64,000 nucleotides of DNA from Halobacillus sp. A5 (GCF_024189315.1 NZ_JAIZEO010000003.1:558001-622000), one strand, 5' to 3'; positions 21,397 through 30,914 are shown, numbered from the stretch's first letter. Notes: generated from the sequence alone by a model not told the origin. Program-made: numbers and translations.

Positions 21397-23295
21397 TTAA
21401 GCTTTTCTTAGGTCTTTTTTCAAGGTTCCTACAATAATTGCTGCAACGATTGAACCAATTAAGATAGCTAATATATATAAGGCGGCCTGAATAAACCCAC
21501 CTTCAACGAGACCAATTACAACGATTCCTCCGTGTGGAGCTGTTAGTCCAATGCTGAATAACATCGTAAGAGCACCTGTTAAAGCTGACCCAATGACCAT
21601 GGAAGGAATAACTCTCGCAGGGTCGGCGGCAGCAAATGGTATAGCCCCTTCTGTAATAAAGAATGCACCGAGCGCATAGGCTGTTTTTCCTGATTCACGC
21701 TCCTGCTTCGTAAATTTATTTTTGAAAATCGTTGATGATAAAGCCATTGCTAAAGGCGGTACCATACCGCCAGCCATAGCCGCAGCGATAATAGAATAGT
21801 TACCTGCATCCAATGTGGCAATTCCAAATGTGTAAGCGGCTTTATTAATTGGCCCTCCCATATCTACTGCCATCATACCGCCAATGATAATTCCTAGAAG
21901 AGCTACGTTAGCTCCACTTAAGCCTTCTAACCAGTCCAGTAAGCCTGTATATATACTGGTTAATGGTGGATTGATCAGAAGCATAATCATTCCTGTACTG
22001 AAAATAGCTAATACTGGATAGAAAAGAACCGTCTTCAATCCATCCATCATAGCTGGAAGACCTTCAAGCAGCTTCTTAATAAACAGAGTTAAATAACCAG
22101 CTAAGAAACCTGCAATTAAACCACCTAGAAAGCCCGAGCCTCCGTCGGCACCTTCTACACCTGAAGTTGTGGCAATTAACCCACCGACCATACCAGGTGC
22201 AAAGCCTGGACGGTCAGCAATACTTGAAGCAATAAAACCAGCCAGTACAGGGACTAGTAAGAAGAATGCGTTACCTCCGCCAATTGTATTCAGCATTTCA
22301 GCAAAACGATTGTATTGTTCACTTTCAGGATCTGCCGAATTAATTCCAAAGAAAAAGGAAATGGCGATAAGGATTCCACCGCCCACAACAAACGGGAGCA
22401 TGTTGGATACACCGTTCATTAAATGTTTGTAAATACCAGTTCGTTGTTTACCTTCTCCAGTCGATTCAGAGCGGCCACCTTCGTGGTGATAAACTGGTGC
22501 ATCCTGATTCATGGCTTTTGTAATTAATTCTTTAGGTTCATGAATGGCTTTAGCTACAGGAACTTCAATGACAGGTTTCCCATCAAATTCACTCATATCA
22601 ACGTGAGTATCGGCAGCTACAATAATTGCGCTGGCTTCTTTAATATCTTCAGGCTTCAGCTTATTTTTTACACCGCTGGAACCATTCGTTTGAACTTTAA
22701 TATTTATGCCCATTTCTTTCGCTGTTTCTTTTAATTTATCCGCTGCCATATAAGTGTGGGCAATCCCTGTCGGGCAAGCAGTTACGGCAAGCACTTTTCT
22801 TGCTGGTTCTGCAGATTCTTCAGTTTCTGCGTCATTATATTCCGCTTCTTTAGCATTAATCGCTTCTATTACGTCATCTTCAGTTTTAGCCGTTTCCAGT
22901 TTCTCACGGAAGTTTTTATCCATTAGAAATGAAGAAAGGCTCGAAAGCGTTTCTAAGTGTGCTTGATTAGCACCTTCTGACGCTGCAATCATAAAAAATA
23001 AATTCGTCGGCTGGCCATCGAGTGACTCATAATCTAATCCTTCCTGGGAACGACCGAAAGCAATGGCTGGCTCTTTAACTGCAGCCGTTTTGGCGTGTGG
23101 GATAGCAATACCTTCTCCAATTCCGGTAGTACTCTGCTGTTCACGTTCTTCAATAGCCTTCTTATAATCGTCACGGTCATTTAGTTTACCAGCTTGATCA
23201 AGCTTTCCTATTAATTCATCAATAGCTTCTGGTTTAGAGGAAGCTGTCATGTTTAATAAAATTGTATCTTTAGTTAATAAATCAGTAATTTTCAT
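21397..23295 (-). CDS. fruA: Fructose-specific PTS transporter subunit IIABC
   Basis: Takes up fructose and phosphorylates it to fructose-1-phosphate. The 632 residues contain domain IIA at 1-150 with phosphorylated His67 in GIAIPHAKT, domain IIB at about 168-265 with Cys174 in TACPTGIAHTYMAADKL, and domain IIC from about 290 with eight or more hydrophobic segments, ending in LKKDLRKA. Order A-B-C is that of B. subtilis FruA. One base separates it from fruK. Confidence 0.97.
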   Translation of the reverse strand: MKITDLLTKDTILLNMTASSKPEAIDELIGKLDQAGKLNDRDDYKKAIEEREQQSTTGIGEGIAIPHAKTAAVKEPAIAFGRSQEGLDYESLDGQPTNLFFMIAASEGANQAHLETLSSLSSFLMDKNFREKLETAKTEDDVIEAINAKEAEYNDAETEESAEPARKVLAVTACPTGIAHTYMAADKLKETAKEMGINIKVQTNGSSGVKNKLKPEDIKEASAIIVAADTHVDMSEFDGKPVIEVPVAKAIHEPKELITKAMNQDAPVYHHEGGRSESTGEGKQRTGIYKHLMNGVSNMLPFVVGGGILIAISFFFGINSADPESEQYNRFAEMLNTIGGGNAFFLLVPVLAGFIASSIADRPGFAPGMVGGLIATTSGVEGADGGSGFLGGLIAGFLAGYLTLFIKKLLEGLPAMMDGLKTVLFYPVLAIFSTGMIMLLINPPLTSIYTGLLDWLEGLSGANVALLGIIIGGMMAVDMGGPINKAAYTFGIATLDAGNYSIIAAAMAGGMVPPLAMALSSTIFKNKFTKQERESGKTAYALGAFFITEGAIPFAAADPARVIPSMVIGSALTGALTMLFSIGLTAPHGGIVVIGLVEGGFIQAALYILAILIGSIVAAIIVGTLKKDLRKA

Positions 23296-23296
23296 T

Positions 23297-24226
23297 TTAT
23301 AGACCCTCCTTTATAGAAATAGGGGATATTTCAATTTGATCCTTTAGCAGATCTGCATCTTCTTTGTGGCATAAATCATCTTGAAATGCCGTAGCACTTC
23401 CTGTTGCCACACCGCTTCTAAAGGCTTCATTAACAGATTGTCCCTGACTGACGGCTGCAATAAAACCGGACACTACAGAATCGCCTGCCCCTACAGAGTT
23501 CTTCACCTTACCATGAGGAACCGTGGCGAATAATTGCTCTTCTTTACTGACATAAACAGCCCCTTTACCACCCATGGAAACTACAACATGTTCTGTGCCT
23601 TTCTCCACAAGTTTGCTTGCGTAGCAGGCAGCTTGTTCTTTAGTTTCAATTTCTGTATTGAACAATTCTCCAAGTTCATGGTCATTCGGTTTCAAGAAAT
23701 ATACGGGTTTTCCAATTAACTGCTTTAAAGCATCTCCGGAGGTGTCCGCTACAAGTGGAACGTTCTTAGAAGCACATATGTCAGCAATTTGAGAGTAAAA
23801 ATCTTTTGGCAGTGAAGAAGGCACACTGCCAGCTAAAATGAATATATCCTCAGGCTGTAAGGATTTGATTTGTTGAAAAAGAGAACTGAGCTGATCTTCT
23901 GAGACGTTTGGACCTGGTCCATTAATTTCAGATTCTTTATCACCTTTAAGCTTTACGTTAATTCTCGTATAATCTTTTGTATTTACAAAGCGGTGGGAAA
24001 TAGTTTCCTTATCAAGGAAGTCAGTTATAAATTGTCCTGTGAATTCCCCTATAAACCCTAGAGCGGTAGTGGAGACCCCCAGCCGTTTCATTACACGGGA
24101 GACGTTTATACCTTTCCCTCCAGGGTAGTACATTGCCTTGTGAGCTCTGTTAAGCTCTCCCAGCTGAAACTCCTCCACATGCATAATGTAATCAATAGAA
24201 GGGTTTAATGTACAAGTGTAAATCAT
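23297..24226 (-). CDS. fruK: 1-phosphofructokinase
   Basis: Phosphorylates fructose-1-phosphate to fructose-1,6-bisphosphate, the effector of CggR and HPr kinase. The 309-residue PfkB-family protein has the N-terminal TLNPSIDYIMHVEEF, the substrate loop YPGGKGINVSRVMKRLG, and the C-terminal anion-hole motif VGAGDSVVSGF with the catalytic Asp. It overlaps the fruR stop by four bases. Confidence 0.97.
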   Translation of the reverse strand: MIYTCTLNPSIDYIMHVEEFQLGELNRAHKAMYYPGGKGINVSRVMKRLGVSTTALGFIGEFTGQFITDFLDKETISHRFVNTKDYTRINVKLKGDKESEINGPGPNVSEDQLSSLFQQIKSLQPEDIFILAGSVPSSLPKDFYSQIADICASKNVPLVADTSGDALKQLIGKPVYFLKPNDHELGELFNTEIETKEQAACYASKLVEKGTEHVVVSMGGKGAVYVSKEEQLFATVPHGKVKNSVGAGDSVVSGFIAAVSQGQSVNEAFRSGVATGSATAFQDDLCHKEDADLLKDQIEISPISIKEGL

Positions 24227-24972
24227 GATGTCACAACCTTTATATTCGTTTTTTCCAGGATTTGCTCCAGCAAAGCACCCTTATAATTCGTAATAATATT
24301 TGCTTCTGAAATGGGAGTAATGTGTGAGAATGTAACTTCATTAAATTTGGAAGCGTCAATCAGCATATGTCTGGCTTGAGAGAGTGTAAGAGTCGTTCTC
24401 TTTATTGCAGCTTCTTCAGGGTCAGGGGTAGTATATCCATCCTCAAGACTGACTCCGTTAGCTCCCATAAAGCAATGATCGAACCGGTACTGTGAGAGGT
24501 TCTGAAGGGCGCTTGCACCGACAACAGCTTGTGTTCTTCCTTTTACAAAACCACCGAGTACATAAGTAGGAATACTATGGGTGGCTAAAGCGTCCAAATG
24601 CGGTAATCCGTTAGTTACTACTGTGATTTTCTTGCCTGCCAGGTAAGGGACCATCTCATACGTTGTTGTTCCTGCGTCTAAAAATATAGACTGTCCGTCT
24701 TCTACAAGTCTGGAAGCTTCTTCTGCTATTAATACTTTCTCAGCATGATGCTGGGATCGCTTTTCCCCGATGCTTGGCTCTTCAATAGACGGTCTTCGCA
24801 ATGAAGCCCCGCCATGAACCCTGCGTAATTCCCCATGTTGCTCCAACTGGTCTAGATCTCTGCGGATTGTGGATTCTGAGGCACCTGTAGATTCAACTAA
24901 TTCTTTTAATTTAATCGTGTGATGCTTGTTAAGGAGCTCCAAAATGAATTGGTGACGTTCCGGTGTAAGCAA
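24223..24972 (-). CDS. fruR: DeoR-family transcriptional regulator FruR of the fructose operon
   Basis: A 249-residue repressor. Residues 1-57 hold the DeoR helix-turn-helix (ERHQFILELL and GASESTIRRDLDQLE), followed by RVHGGASLRRPS and a sugar-phosphate-binding domain with LDAGTTTYEMV and VTNGLPHLDAL. In Bacillus FruR responds to fructose-1-phosphate. The TTG at 24972 is chosen because AAAGGGGG precedes it and the protein then begins MLTPERHQ like B. subtilis FruR; a longer frame to 25035 has no family match. Confidence 0.93.
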   Translation of the reverse strand: MLTPERHQFILELLNKHHTIKLKELVESTGASESTIRRDLDQLEQHGELRRVHGGASLRRPSIEEPSIGEKRSQHHAEKVLIAEEASRLVEDGQSIFLDAGTTTYEMVPYLAGKKITVVTNGLPHLDALATHSIPTYVLGGFVKGRTQAVVGASALQNLSQYRFDHCFMGANGVSLEDGYTTPDPEEAAIKRTTLTLSQARHMLIDASKFNEVTFSHITPISEANIITNYKGALLEQILEKTNIKVVTS

Positions 24973-25042
24973 CCCGTTGCCCCCTTTCGTAATACTTGTT
25001 AATTCTATTGTAAAGTAAGCCCTTACAAAAATCAATCATAAA

Positions 25043-25074
25043 CATTCAAATTCATTCAAAATAAATCATTCCAA
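25043..25074 (-). promoter_or_regulatory. Direct repeats upstream of fruR, candidate FruR operator
   Basis: CATTCAAA at 25043-25050 and 25053-25060 (ten-base period) and CATTCCAA at 25067-25074 lie in the fruR leader region. DeoR-family regulators commonly bind direct repeats. No clean -35/-10 pair could be fixed. Confidence 0.45.
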
Positions 25075-25184
25075 CGATCAAAAACAATCACGGGGATCTC
25101 TTACTATAATCTTGTTGCTGTATATATTGTTTTGTGCTACATTTAAAATAGTTTATTGTGCGTCTTTGGGAGGTGTGGCATATC

Positions 25185-25418
25185 ATGGAAACACTTGCAA
25201 TTACATTATTAGCTATAGATACGATCGTATTAATTGTTCTTGTGCTGCTGCAATCTGGAAAGAGTGCAGGTTTGTCCGGCGCAATTTCTGGTGGCGCTGA
25301 ACAGTTGTTCGGCAAACAAAAAGCTCGGGGAATAGATGCAGTACTCCACAAGGCAACGGTTGTTACAGGCGTATTGTTCTTCGTACTTGCTTTTTTATCT
25401 GCCTATATTTTAGGATAA
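25185..25418 (+). CDS. secG: Preprotein translocase subunit SecG
   Basis: Small integral membrane part of the SecYEG channel. The 77 residues have two transmembrane segments (about 5-21 and 54-74) and the conserved loop [25 protein letters not shown]. The ATG at 25185 follows GGGAGGTG; an upstream in-frame start at 25158 has no such site. First gene of the secG-est-rnr-smpB-ssrA block found across Bacillaceae, though a terminator separates it from est. Confidence 0.96.
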   Translation: METLAITLLAIDTIVLIVLVLLQSGKSAGLSGAISGGAEQLFGKQKARGIDAVLHKATVVTGVLFFVLAFLSAYILG

Positions 25419-25434
25419 GTAAATATCTGCAGCG

Positions 25435-25460
25435 AAGCCGTGCATGTGCACGGCTTTTAT
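25435..25460 (+). terminator. Terminator of secG
   Basis: AAGCCGTGCA (25435-25444) pairs with TGCACGGCTT (25447-25456), followed by TTATTATT. The loop is only two bases as drawn, so the top pairs probably open. Confidence 0.8.
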
Positions 25461-25503
25461 TATTGGTGTGTGTAATGCAGCTGAATACTTATGGAGGATT
25501 AGT

Positions 25504-25562
25504 ACCAGGTACTGAGGGCATAATGGTGGATAGAGAGCATTATACGACGTCCCGGTACCTGG
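25504..25562. repeat. Long imperfect inverted repeat with CCAGGTAC ends
   Basis: ACCAGGTAC at 25504-25512 faces GGTACCTGG at 25554-25562, and CATAATG at 25519-25525 faces CATTAT at 25538-25543, giving a 59-base stem-loop element without a U-run. It lies between secG and est, outside any gene. It may be a copy of a dispersed hairpin repeat. Confidence 0.5.
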
Positions 25563-25645
25563 AGCAGAGAATATTAATTCAAATTGGAGAATTTAATAAA
25601 AGCAGAATTCATAGATGAGATTAAAGTAAAGGAGATAGAAGATAT

Positions 25646-26389
25646 ATGAAAATTAAGCACCCAGAGCCATTTACTTTTGAAGGTGGAGATAAGGCGGTTC
25701 TTTTACTACACGGTTTTACCGGCCATTCTGCTGATGTGCGTATGTTAGGCCGGTTTCTTCAGAAAAATGGCTATACATCACATGCACCCATTTACCGTGG
25801 TCATGGGAAAGAGCCTGAAGCTTTAATAGACGCTACACCCGACCAATGGTGGAGTGACGTTGTGGACGCACTTAACTACCTTCGGGAAGAAGGATATAAG
25901 GATATTGCCGTAGCGGGATTATCTTTAGGTGGAGTTCTTGGGTTAAAACTTGCATATTCTGAACAAATTAAGGGTATTGTCACGATGTGCAGTCCTATGT
26001 TTTTCGATAACGAAGAGCAATTAACTCAAGGCTTCCGCTTTAAAGCAAACCAGTACAAGCAATTAGAGGGAAAAGATGAGGAAACGATCAAGCAGGAAGT
26101 TGAAGAATTAATGAATGAGTCTAAGGAGATGTTTAAACAATTGGGAGATTTCATCACAAGTGTTCATGATGAAGTTGATCAAATTTACACTCCTGCTTTA
26201 GTCGTTCAAGCTGAACAAGATGAAATGATTAACATAGAAAGTGCTGATTATATTTACGAAAATGTAGAAACTGATCATAAAGACATTAAATGGTACAAAA
26301 ACTCTGGCCACGTAATTACAATGGACAAAGAAAAAGAACAGCTTCATGAAGATATTCTAGAATTTTTAGAGTTACTGGACTGGTCCTGA
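25646..26389 (+). CDS. est: Carboxylesterase of the Est30 type
   Basis: A 247-residue alpha/beta hydrolase that cleaves short acyl esters. The oxyanion region is LLHGFTGHSADV; the triad is Ser93 in GLSLGG, Asp192 in QAEQDEM and His222 in NSGHVITMD, nearly the numbering of Geobacillus Est30. B. subtilis has the orthologue YvaK at this place between secG and rnr. Start ATG follows AAAGGAGATAGAAGA. Confidence 0.95.
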   Translation: MKIKHPEPFTFEGGDKAVLLLHGFTGHSADVRMLGRFLQKNGYTSHAPIYRGHGKEPEALIDATPDQWWSDVVDALNYLREEGYKDIAVAGLSLGGVLGLKLAYSEQIKGIVTMCSPMFFDNEEQLTQGFRFKANQYKQLEGKDEETIKQEVEELMNESKEMFKQLGDFITSVHDEVDQIYTPALVVQAEQDEMINIESADYIYENVETDHKDIKWYKNSGHVITMDKEKEQLHEDILEFLELLDWS

Positions 26390-26428
26390 AGGTTAGAGTC
26401 TTGTTCCTTAAAATAAGGAGGAAAGATA

Positions 26429-28714
26429 ATGAACCCAGAATTAAAACAACAAATATTGCAGTATTTTAATGAAACAGCCTCAAAACCTCTATCTGTCCAG
26501 GATCTGGAAGAGGTTCTGGAACTTAACGACTCTCAAGAATTAAAAGTGTTAATGACAGCACTCAATGAATTGGAAGAGGAAGGTGAACTTGTCCGTACGC
26601 GTAAAAACCGTTTCGGTCTGCCTGAGAAAATGAACCTCATCCGGGGTAAAATTCAAATGCATGCGAAAGGTTTTGCCTTTCTTATTCCCGATGACGATGC
26701 TAAAGACGATGTTTATTTACATCATTCTGACCTTAATTCGGCTATGAACAATGACAAAGTCCTTGTTCGGGTAGAAAAGAGAGACGAAGATGGAAACCGG
26801 CCTGAAGGTACTGTGATCCGTATTCTGGAGAGAGCGACCACCCGCGTTGTAGGCACATACGAATCAAGTCGTAACTTTGGTTTTGTCGTTGCTGATGATA
26901 AGAGAATCCCTCATGACATTTTCATACCTAAAGCACAAGTCAACGGAGCAGTGGATGGGCACAAGGTAATTGTAGAAATTACTAAATTCCCGGAGGAGCG
27001 GATGAGTGCAGAAGGAGAAATTGTTGAAATATTAGGTCACAAAAATGATCCCGGTATTGATATTATCTCTATTATTCACAAGCACGGAATTAAAACGGAT
27101 TTTCCTGAAGAAGTATTAGAGCAGGCGGGGCAGACGCCTGATCAAATTTCTGAAAGCGAGATTAAAAACCGACGAGATCTCCGCAATGAAACCATTGTAA
27201 CGATTGATGGTGCTGATGCTAAAGATTTAGATGATGCTGTTACAGTGAAAAAGCTGGACAACGGCAACTATAAATTGGGTGTTCATATCGCGGATGTCAC
27301 ATATTACGTAGAAGAGGGCTCACCCATCGATAAAGAAGCGAGGGAGAGAGCGACTAGTGTTTATTTAGTCGATCGAGTCATACCGATGATCCCTCATCGT
27401 CTATCGAACGGAATATGTTCCCTTAACCCCCAGGTTGATCGTTTGACGTTATCCTGTGAGATGGAAATTGATTCAAAAGGTGAAGTTGTAGGGCACGAAA
27501 TTTTCCAAAGTGTAATTAAAACGAATGAAAGAATGACTTATAAAGATGTGAACTTGATTTTAGAAGAAAATGATGAAGTGCTGACAAATAAGTATAAAAA
27601 TCTCGTGCCGATGTTTACGGAAATGGAAGGTCTGGCGGCTACACTTCGTAAAAAAAGATTCAACCGCGGGGCAATCGACTTCGACTTTAAAGAAGCTGGT
27701 GTCATTGTTGATGATGAAGGTAAAGCGATAGATGTAAAGCTGAGAGAACGCTCTGTAGCTGAACGTCTTATTGAAGAATTTATGCTGGCTGCAAACGAAA
27801 CAGTGGCTGAACATTTTCATTGGATGGACGTCCCTTTTATACACCGTATTCACGAAGACCCTGATGAATCGAAGCTTCAGAATTTCTTTGAATTCGTAGC
27901 TAATTTAGGTTATTCCGTTAAAGGAACTGCAGAAAATGTGCACCCGCAGGCGCTTCAGAAAGTTCTGGAATCCGTTAAAGACTCTCAGGAAGAAATGATC
28001 ATCTCCAAGCTGATGCTGCGTTCGATGCAGCAGGCGAAATATGACCCGCAAAGTCTCGGACACTTTGGATTATCGACCGAATTTTATACTCACTTCACAT
28101 CGCCAATACGGCGTTATCCGGACTTAATCGTTCACCGTTTAATCCGTACGTATTTAGTTAATAAAGAACTTGATTATAAAACAAGGAAGCATTGGAAGGA
28201 CCAGCTGCCAGATATAGCGAAGCATTCTTCAGAAATGGAAAGAGCGGCGGTCGATGCGGAACGTGAAACGGATGACTTGAAAAAAGCGGAATATATGCAG
28301 GATAAAATTGGAGAAGAGTATGACGGCGTCATCAGCTCTGTGACAAGCTTTGGTCTGTTTGTGGAACTGCCGAATACGGTAGAAGGTCTGGTACATGTAA
28401 GTACTCTGACCGATGATTATTATAATTTCCAGGAAAAGCAATTTGCTATGATTGGTGAACGAACAGGGACTATGTATCGTATCGGTGATGAAATTACGAT
28501 CCGGGTCTCCAATGTTAACTTAGATGAGCGGGTAGTTGATTTTGAAGTTGTAGGGATGAAGCCGCGCCCGCAGAGAGAACGCCCAGCAAGACCTAAGCAA
28601 ATCGACGCAAAAGGCCCGGATGATAAAAAGAAGAAGAAAAAGAAACAAAAAGGGAACAAACCTTTTTACAGAAATAAAGGAGTTCCTAAAAAAGGACGGA
28701 AGAAAAAGAAATAA
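26429..28714 (+). CDS. rnr: Ribonuclease R
   Basis: Processive 3'-5' exoribonuclease that degrades structured RNA and takes part in tmRNA-linked mRNA decay. The 761 residues hold an N-terminal winged-helix part, two cold-shock domains (about 65-230), the RNB catalytic domain with [14 protein letters not shown] and its metal-binding Asp residues, and [12 protein letters not shown], an S1 domain (about 630-710, [18 protein letters not shown]) and a Lys-rich tail. It precedes smpB and ssrA, but here a minus-strand acetyltransferase gene sits between. Confidence 0.97.
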   Translation: MNPELKQQILQYFNETASKPLSVQDLEEVLELNDSQELKVLMTALNELEEEGELVRTRKNRFGLPEKMNLIRGKIQMHAKGFAFLIPDDDAKDDVYLHHSDLNSAMNNDKVLVRVEKRDEDGNRPEGTVIRILERATTRVVGTYESSRNFGFVVADDKRIPHDIFIPKAQVNGAVDGHKVIVEITKFPEERMSAEGEIVEILGHKNDPGIDIISIIHKHGIKTDFPEEVLEQAGQTPDQISESEIKNRRDLRNETIVTIDGADAKDLDDAVTVKKLDNGNYKLGVHIADVTYYVEEGSPIDKEARERATSVYLVDRVIPMIPHRLSNGICSLNPQVDRLTLSCEMEIDSKGEVVGHEIFQSVIKTNERMTYKDVNLILEENDEVLTNKYKNLVPMFTEMEGLAATLRKKRFNRGAIDFDFKEAGVIVDDEGKAIDVKLRERSVAERLIEEFMLAANETVAEHFHWMDVPFIHRIHEDPDESKLQNFFEFVANLGYSVKGTAENVHPQALQKVLESVKDSQEEMIISKLMLRSMQQAKYDPQSLGHFGLSTEFYTHFTSPIRRYPDLIVHRLIRTYLVNKELDYKTRKHWKDQLPDIAKHSSEMERAAVDAERETDDLKKAEYMQDKIGEEYDGVISSVTSFGLFVELPNTVEGLVHVSTLTDDYYNFQEKQFAMIGERTGTMYRIGDEITIRVSNVNLDERVVDFEVVGMKPRPQRERPARPKQIDAKGPDDKKKKKKKQKGNKPFYRNKGVPKKGRKKKK

Positions 28715-28720
28715 AAAAGT

Positions 28721-28751
28721 AAAACGCGCTGTTGTTTATTCAGCGCGTTTT
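28721..28751. terminator. Bidirectional terminator between rnr and the acetyltransferase gene
   Basis: AAAACGCGCTG (28721-28731) pairs with CAGCGCGTTTT (28741-28751); A- and T-runs on the two sides allow action in both directions. Confidence 0.88.
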
Positions 28752-28758
28752 CTTATGA

Positions 28759-29616
28759 CTAATGCTTGTAAAGCACCCAGGGCTTTTGAACATCGTATGG
28801 TGACAGGTCGGGAATTTTTCTAAAACCTTCTTCTGAAATATCAATCCAGCACCCGGTATTTTCAGGGTTTTGCTGCCAGTGATGAAGAATTGTCTCAAAA
28901 AATCCCGGCTGCTCATAATGATCATTCCAAAAATATTTAGTATGCGAATATTTATATTTCTTTTGATCATTCTTTATGAGTACAAACCTATCTCCAGAAG
29001 GATTCATGTACAAATGAGCATCGTGTAAATAATGGTCAGTGAAAAAAGCGGGATCGTAAGGAAAAGGGTAATAGCATTCATATGGAAATAAACCTAACTC
29101 GTTTGATTCTATTGAGAGAAGGATCTTTCTTTTCGTTTGTGTTCCAGCTATTTCTTCCCAGATTGGGCCGGGGGTGTGGCTGCTGAGAGACGCTGGTTTA
29201 GTTAAGGTTAAGCAATGAGTAACTTTGTCTGGAGTGAATCCCGATTTTTCAAGGAGCCGCCGCGCGGATAGGTTGTGTACGTGGGTATTAGCTCCTATCC
29301 ACTTTATATAATTTTTATCTTTAATATGTTCAATGACATGCTTAAGGAGATCCGCTGCAAATCCTTTACCACGATAACGCATATCACTGCGGAGCCGGCC
29401 GATCATGGCAAACTGGTTTTGACCGAATAGACTATAGCCTGCAAGTGAAATCAGGCGGTTCCCCTGGAAAAGGCCAAACAGACCTTGTGTTGAAGAATGG
29501 ATTAACCGATCAAAAATGTGAATGACATAATCATCCTCAATGCCTGTTTTCATCTTTTCTAATGCGGGCAGGTCGTCCACCTTCAATCGGCGGACTTGAA
29601 GAAGCTGCTGATTCAT
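28759..29616 (-). CDS. GNAT-family N-acetyltransferase
   Basis: A 285-residue protein with an N-terminal GNAT fold: the acetyl-CoA loop is RSDMRYRGKGFAADLL (about 78-93), followed by NLSARRLLEKSGF, the usual last helix. The C-terminal 130 residues (from TPGPIWEEIAG) contain paired Trp and aromatic residues and match no domain I recognise. Substrate unknown. The gene is oriented against rnr and smpB and interrupts their usual adjacency, so it is probably an insertion in this lineage. Confidence 0.85.
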   Translation of the reverse strand: MNQQLLQVRRLKVDDLPALEKMKTGIEDDYVIHIFDRLIHSSTQGLFGLFQGNRLISLAGYSLFGQNQFAMIGRLRSDMRYRGKGFAADLLKHVIEHIKDKNYIKWIGANTHVHNLSARRLLEKSGFTPDKVTHCLTLTKPASLSSHTPGPIWEEIAGTQTKRKILLSIESNELGLFPYECYYPFPYDPAFFTDHYLHDAHLYMNPSGDRFVLIKNDQKKYKYSHTKYFWNDHYEQPGFFETILHHWQQNPENTGCWIDISEEGFRKIPDLSPYDVQKPWVLYKH

Positions 29617-29760
29617 TCAATCAGCCCCCTTTACTTATGTAGTTTTAAAAATATACTCTCACAATGTCCATTATAATTCTATTAAGATGAATTCTTTCAA
29701 AATTGGATTAGCCTTGCTTTTTTGATACAATTAATGAAGCTGAATTAGGAGGAAACCGTT

Positions 29761-30225
29761 ATGCCAAGAGGTAAAGGTAAAACCATTGCACAAAATAAAA
29801 AAGCCGGTCACGATTATTTTATAGAAGAAACCTTTGAAGCAGGAATTGTTTTACAAGGGACTGAAATAAAATCTATTCGTGCAGGCCGGGTAAACTTGAA
29901 AGAGAGCTTCGCCCGGATCAGCCGGGGTGAAGTTTTTATTCATAATATGCATATTTCTCACTACGAACAAGGGAATATCTACAATCATGAACCGACAAGA
30001 AGTCGTAAGCTGCTCATGCACCGAAAAGAAATTAACCAGCTGATCGGCGCCACCCAGCAAAAAGGGTATGCACTCGTGCCGTTAAAGCTTTATATTAAAA
30101 ATGGTGTAGCCAAGCTGTTAATCGGTTTAGGTCGAGGGAAGAAAAAATATGACAAACGGGAAGACTTAAAGCAGAAGCAGGTGAAGCGTGAAATCGACCG
30201 TGCGATTAAAGACAGCCTAAAGTAG
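29761..30225 (+). CDS. smpB: SsrA-binding protein SmpB
   Basis: Binds the tRNA-like end of tmRNA and brings it to stalled ribosomes. The 154-residue beta barrel shows [39 protein letters not shown], and the basic C-terminal tail [14 protein letters not shown] that enters the empty mRNA channel. The start follows TTAGGAGG. Its RNA partner ssrA begins 93 bases after its stop. Confidence 0.97.
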   Translation: MPRGKGKTIAQNKKAGHDYFIEETFEAGIVLQGTEIKSIRAGRVNLKESFARISRGEVFIHNMHISHYEQGNIYNHEPTRSRKLLMHRKEINQLIGATQQKGYALVPLKLYIKNGVAKLLIGLGRGKKKYDKREDLKQKQVKREIDRAIKDSLK

Positions 30226-30232
30226 TATAGGG

Positions 30233-30260
30233 TTGAATTTATTTGTATTTGTGATATAAT
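30233..30260 (+). promoter_or_regulatory. Putative ssrA promoter
   Basis: TTGAAT (30233-30238), a 16-base spacer and TATAAT (30255-30260), 58 bases before the mature tmRNA end. Confidence 0.65.
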
Positions 30261-30318
30261 AATTGATGTCGTAAAAGTGATATTGAAGTGAGCTTGAGGC
30301 TCCCATTTTAATCCTAAC

Positions 30319-30681
30319 GGGGACGTTACGGATTCGACGGGGATAGGTCGAGCTCGGGTTGCAGGTCGAGGCGACGACTCGTACAACGTCATTTGCCTAA
30401 AATAACTGGCGAATCTAACGATAACCTAGCTGTAGCTGCGTAAGTAGTCTATAGCTGATCCTTCCTGGCATCGCTCGTGTGCCAGATCGAAGGGTCTCAA
30501 ACTGAAGCGGGCTACGCGTTCTTCCACCACCTGAGGAAGGACGAAGAGACTAATCAGGTTAGCTCCTTTGAAGCCTGTTGGTAGGCTGAAGAGTGAGTGA
30601 AATATAATATATCAACTAAGCTTGTAGAAGCCCGAGTGCCGATATCTCCGGACGTGGGTTCGACTCCCACCGTCTCCACCA
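30319..30681 (+). ncRNA. ssrA: Transfer-messenger RNA (tmRNA)
   Basis: The 5' end GGGGACGTTACGG pairs with the 3' end CCGTCTCCACCA, forming the tRNA-Ala-like domain with a GGGTTCGACTCCC T arm and encoded CCA. Total length is 363. After ATAACT the resume codon GGC at 30408 opens the tag frame GESNDNLAVAA, stop at 30441-30443; with the charged Ala this adds AGESNDNLAVAA to stalled proteins for ClpXP-type degradation. The ends, resume context and CCA agree with B. subtilis ssrA. Confidence 0.97.
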
Positions 30682-30703
30682 ATACATAATTGGTGGTTTT
30701 TTT
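30676..30703 (+). terminator. Terminator of ssrA
   Basis: CCACCAAT (30676-30683) pairs with ATTGGTGG (30689-30696), followed by seven T. The left arm uses the tmRNA 3' CCA. Confidence 0.85.
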
Positions 30704-30800
30704 ATGAATTTTTTTAAAAAGGGATATGCTGTGATTCAACTATATAATATTAAAGTTACGAGATAAACAGGAAAAAGACGAGAAAATTGGAATATGGGGG

Positions 30801-30896
30801 ATGATGAAATCAGTGAAAGACCCCGAAGTGAACCGATCACTTTCCACTTTTATTCATTTTCTTGAAGGAATGGGCAGCGGGTTAAAAGCAAAGTAA
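30801..30896 (+). CDS. Small ORF (31 aa), possible DUF1641-related remnant
   Basis: Encodes 31 residues containing KDPEVNRSLSTFIHF and GMGSGLKAK. The wording resembles, from memory, the C-terminal part of DUF1641 proteins (about 150 residues, often beside formate dehydrogenase genes), so it could be a remnant or a shortened stand-alone version. ATATGGGGG precedes the start. It ends 18 bases before the heavy-metal-domain-like gene and may be cotranscribed with it. Confidence 0.4.
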   Translation: MMKSVKDPEVNRSLSTFIHFLEGMGSGLKAK

Positions 30897-30914
30897 TGCT
30901 AAAGAGGTGGAGAC

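Noticed and set aside
30554-30739. Minus-strand frame with the wording GVEPTSGD across the tmRNA 3' end
   Set aside because: It is the antisense of the ssrA tRNA-like domain; this kind of false protein arises from tRNA-like 3' ends.
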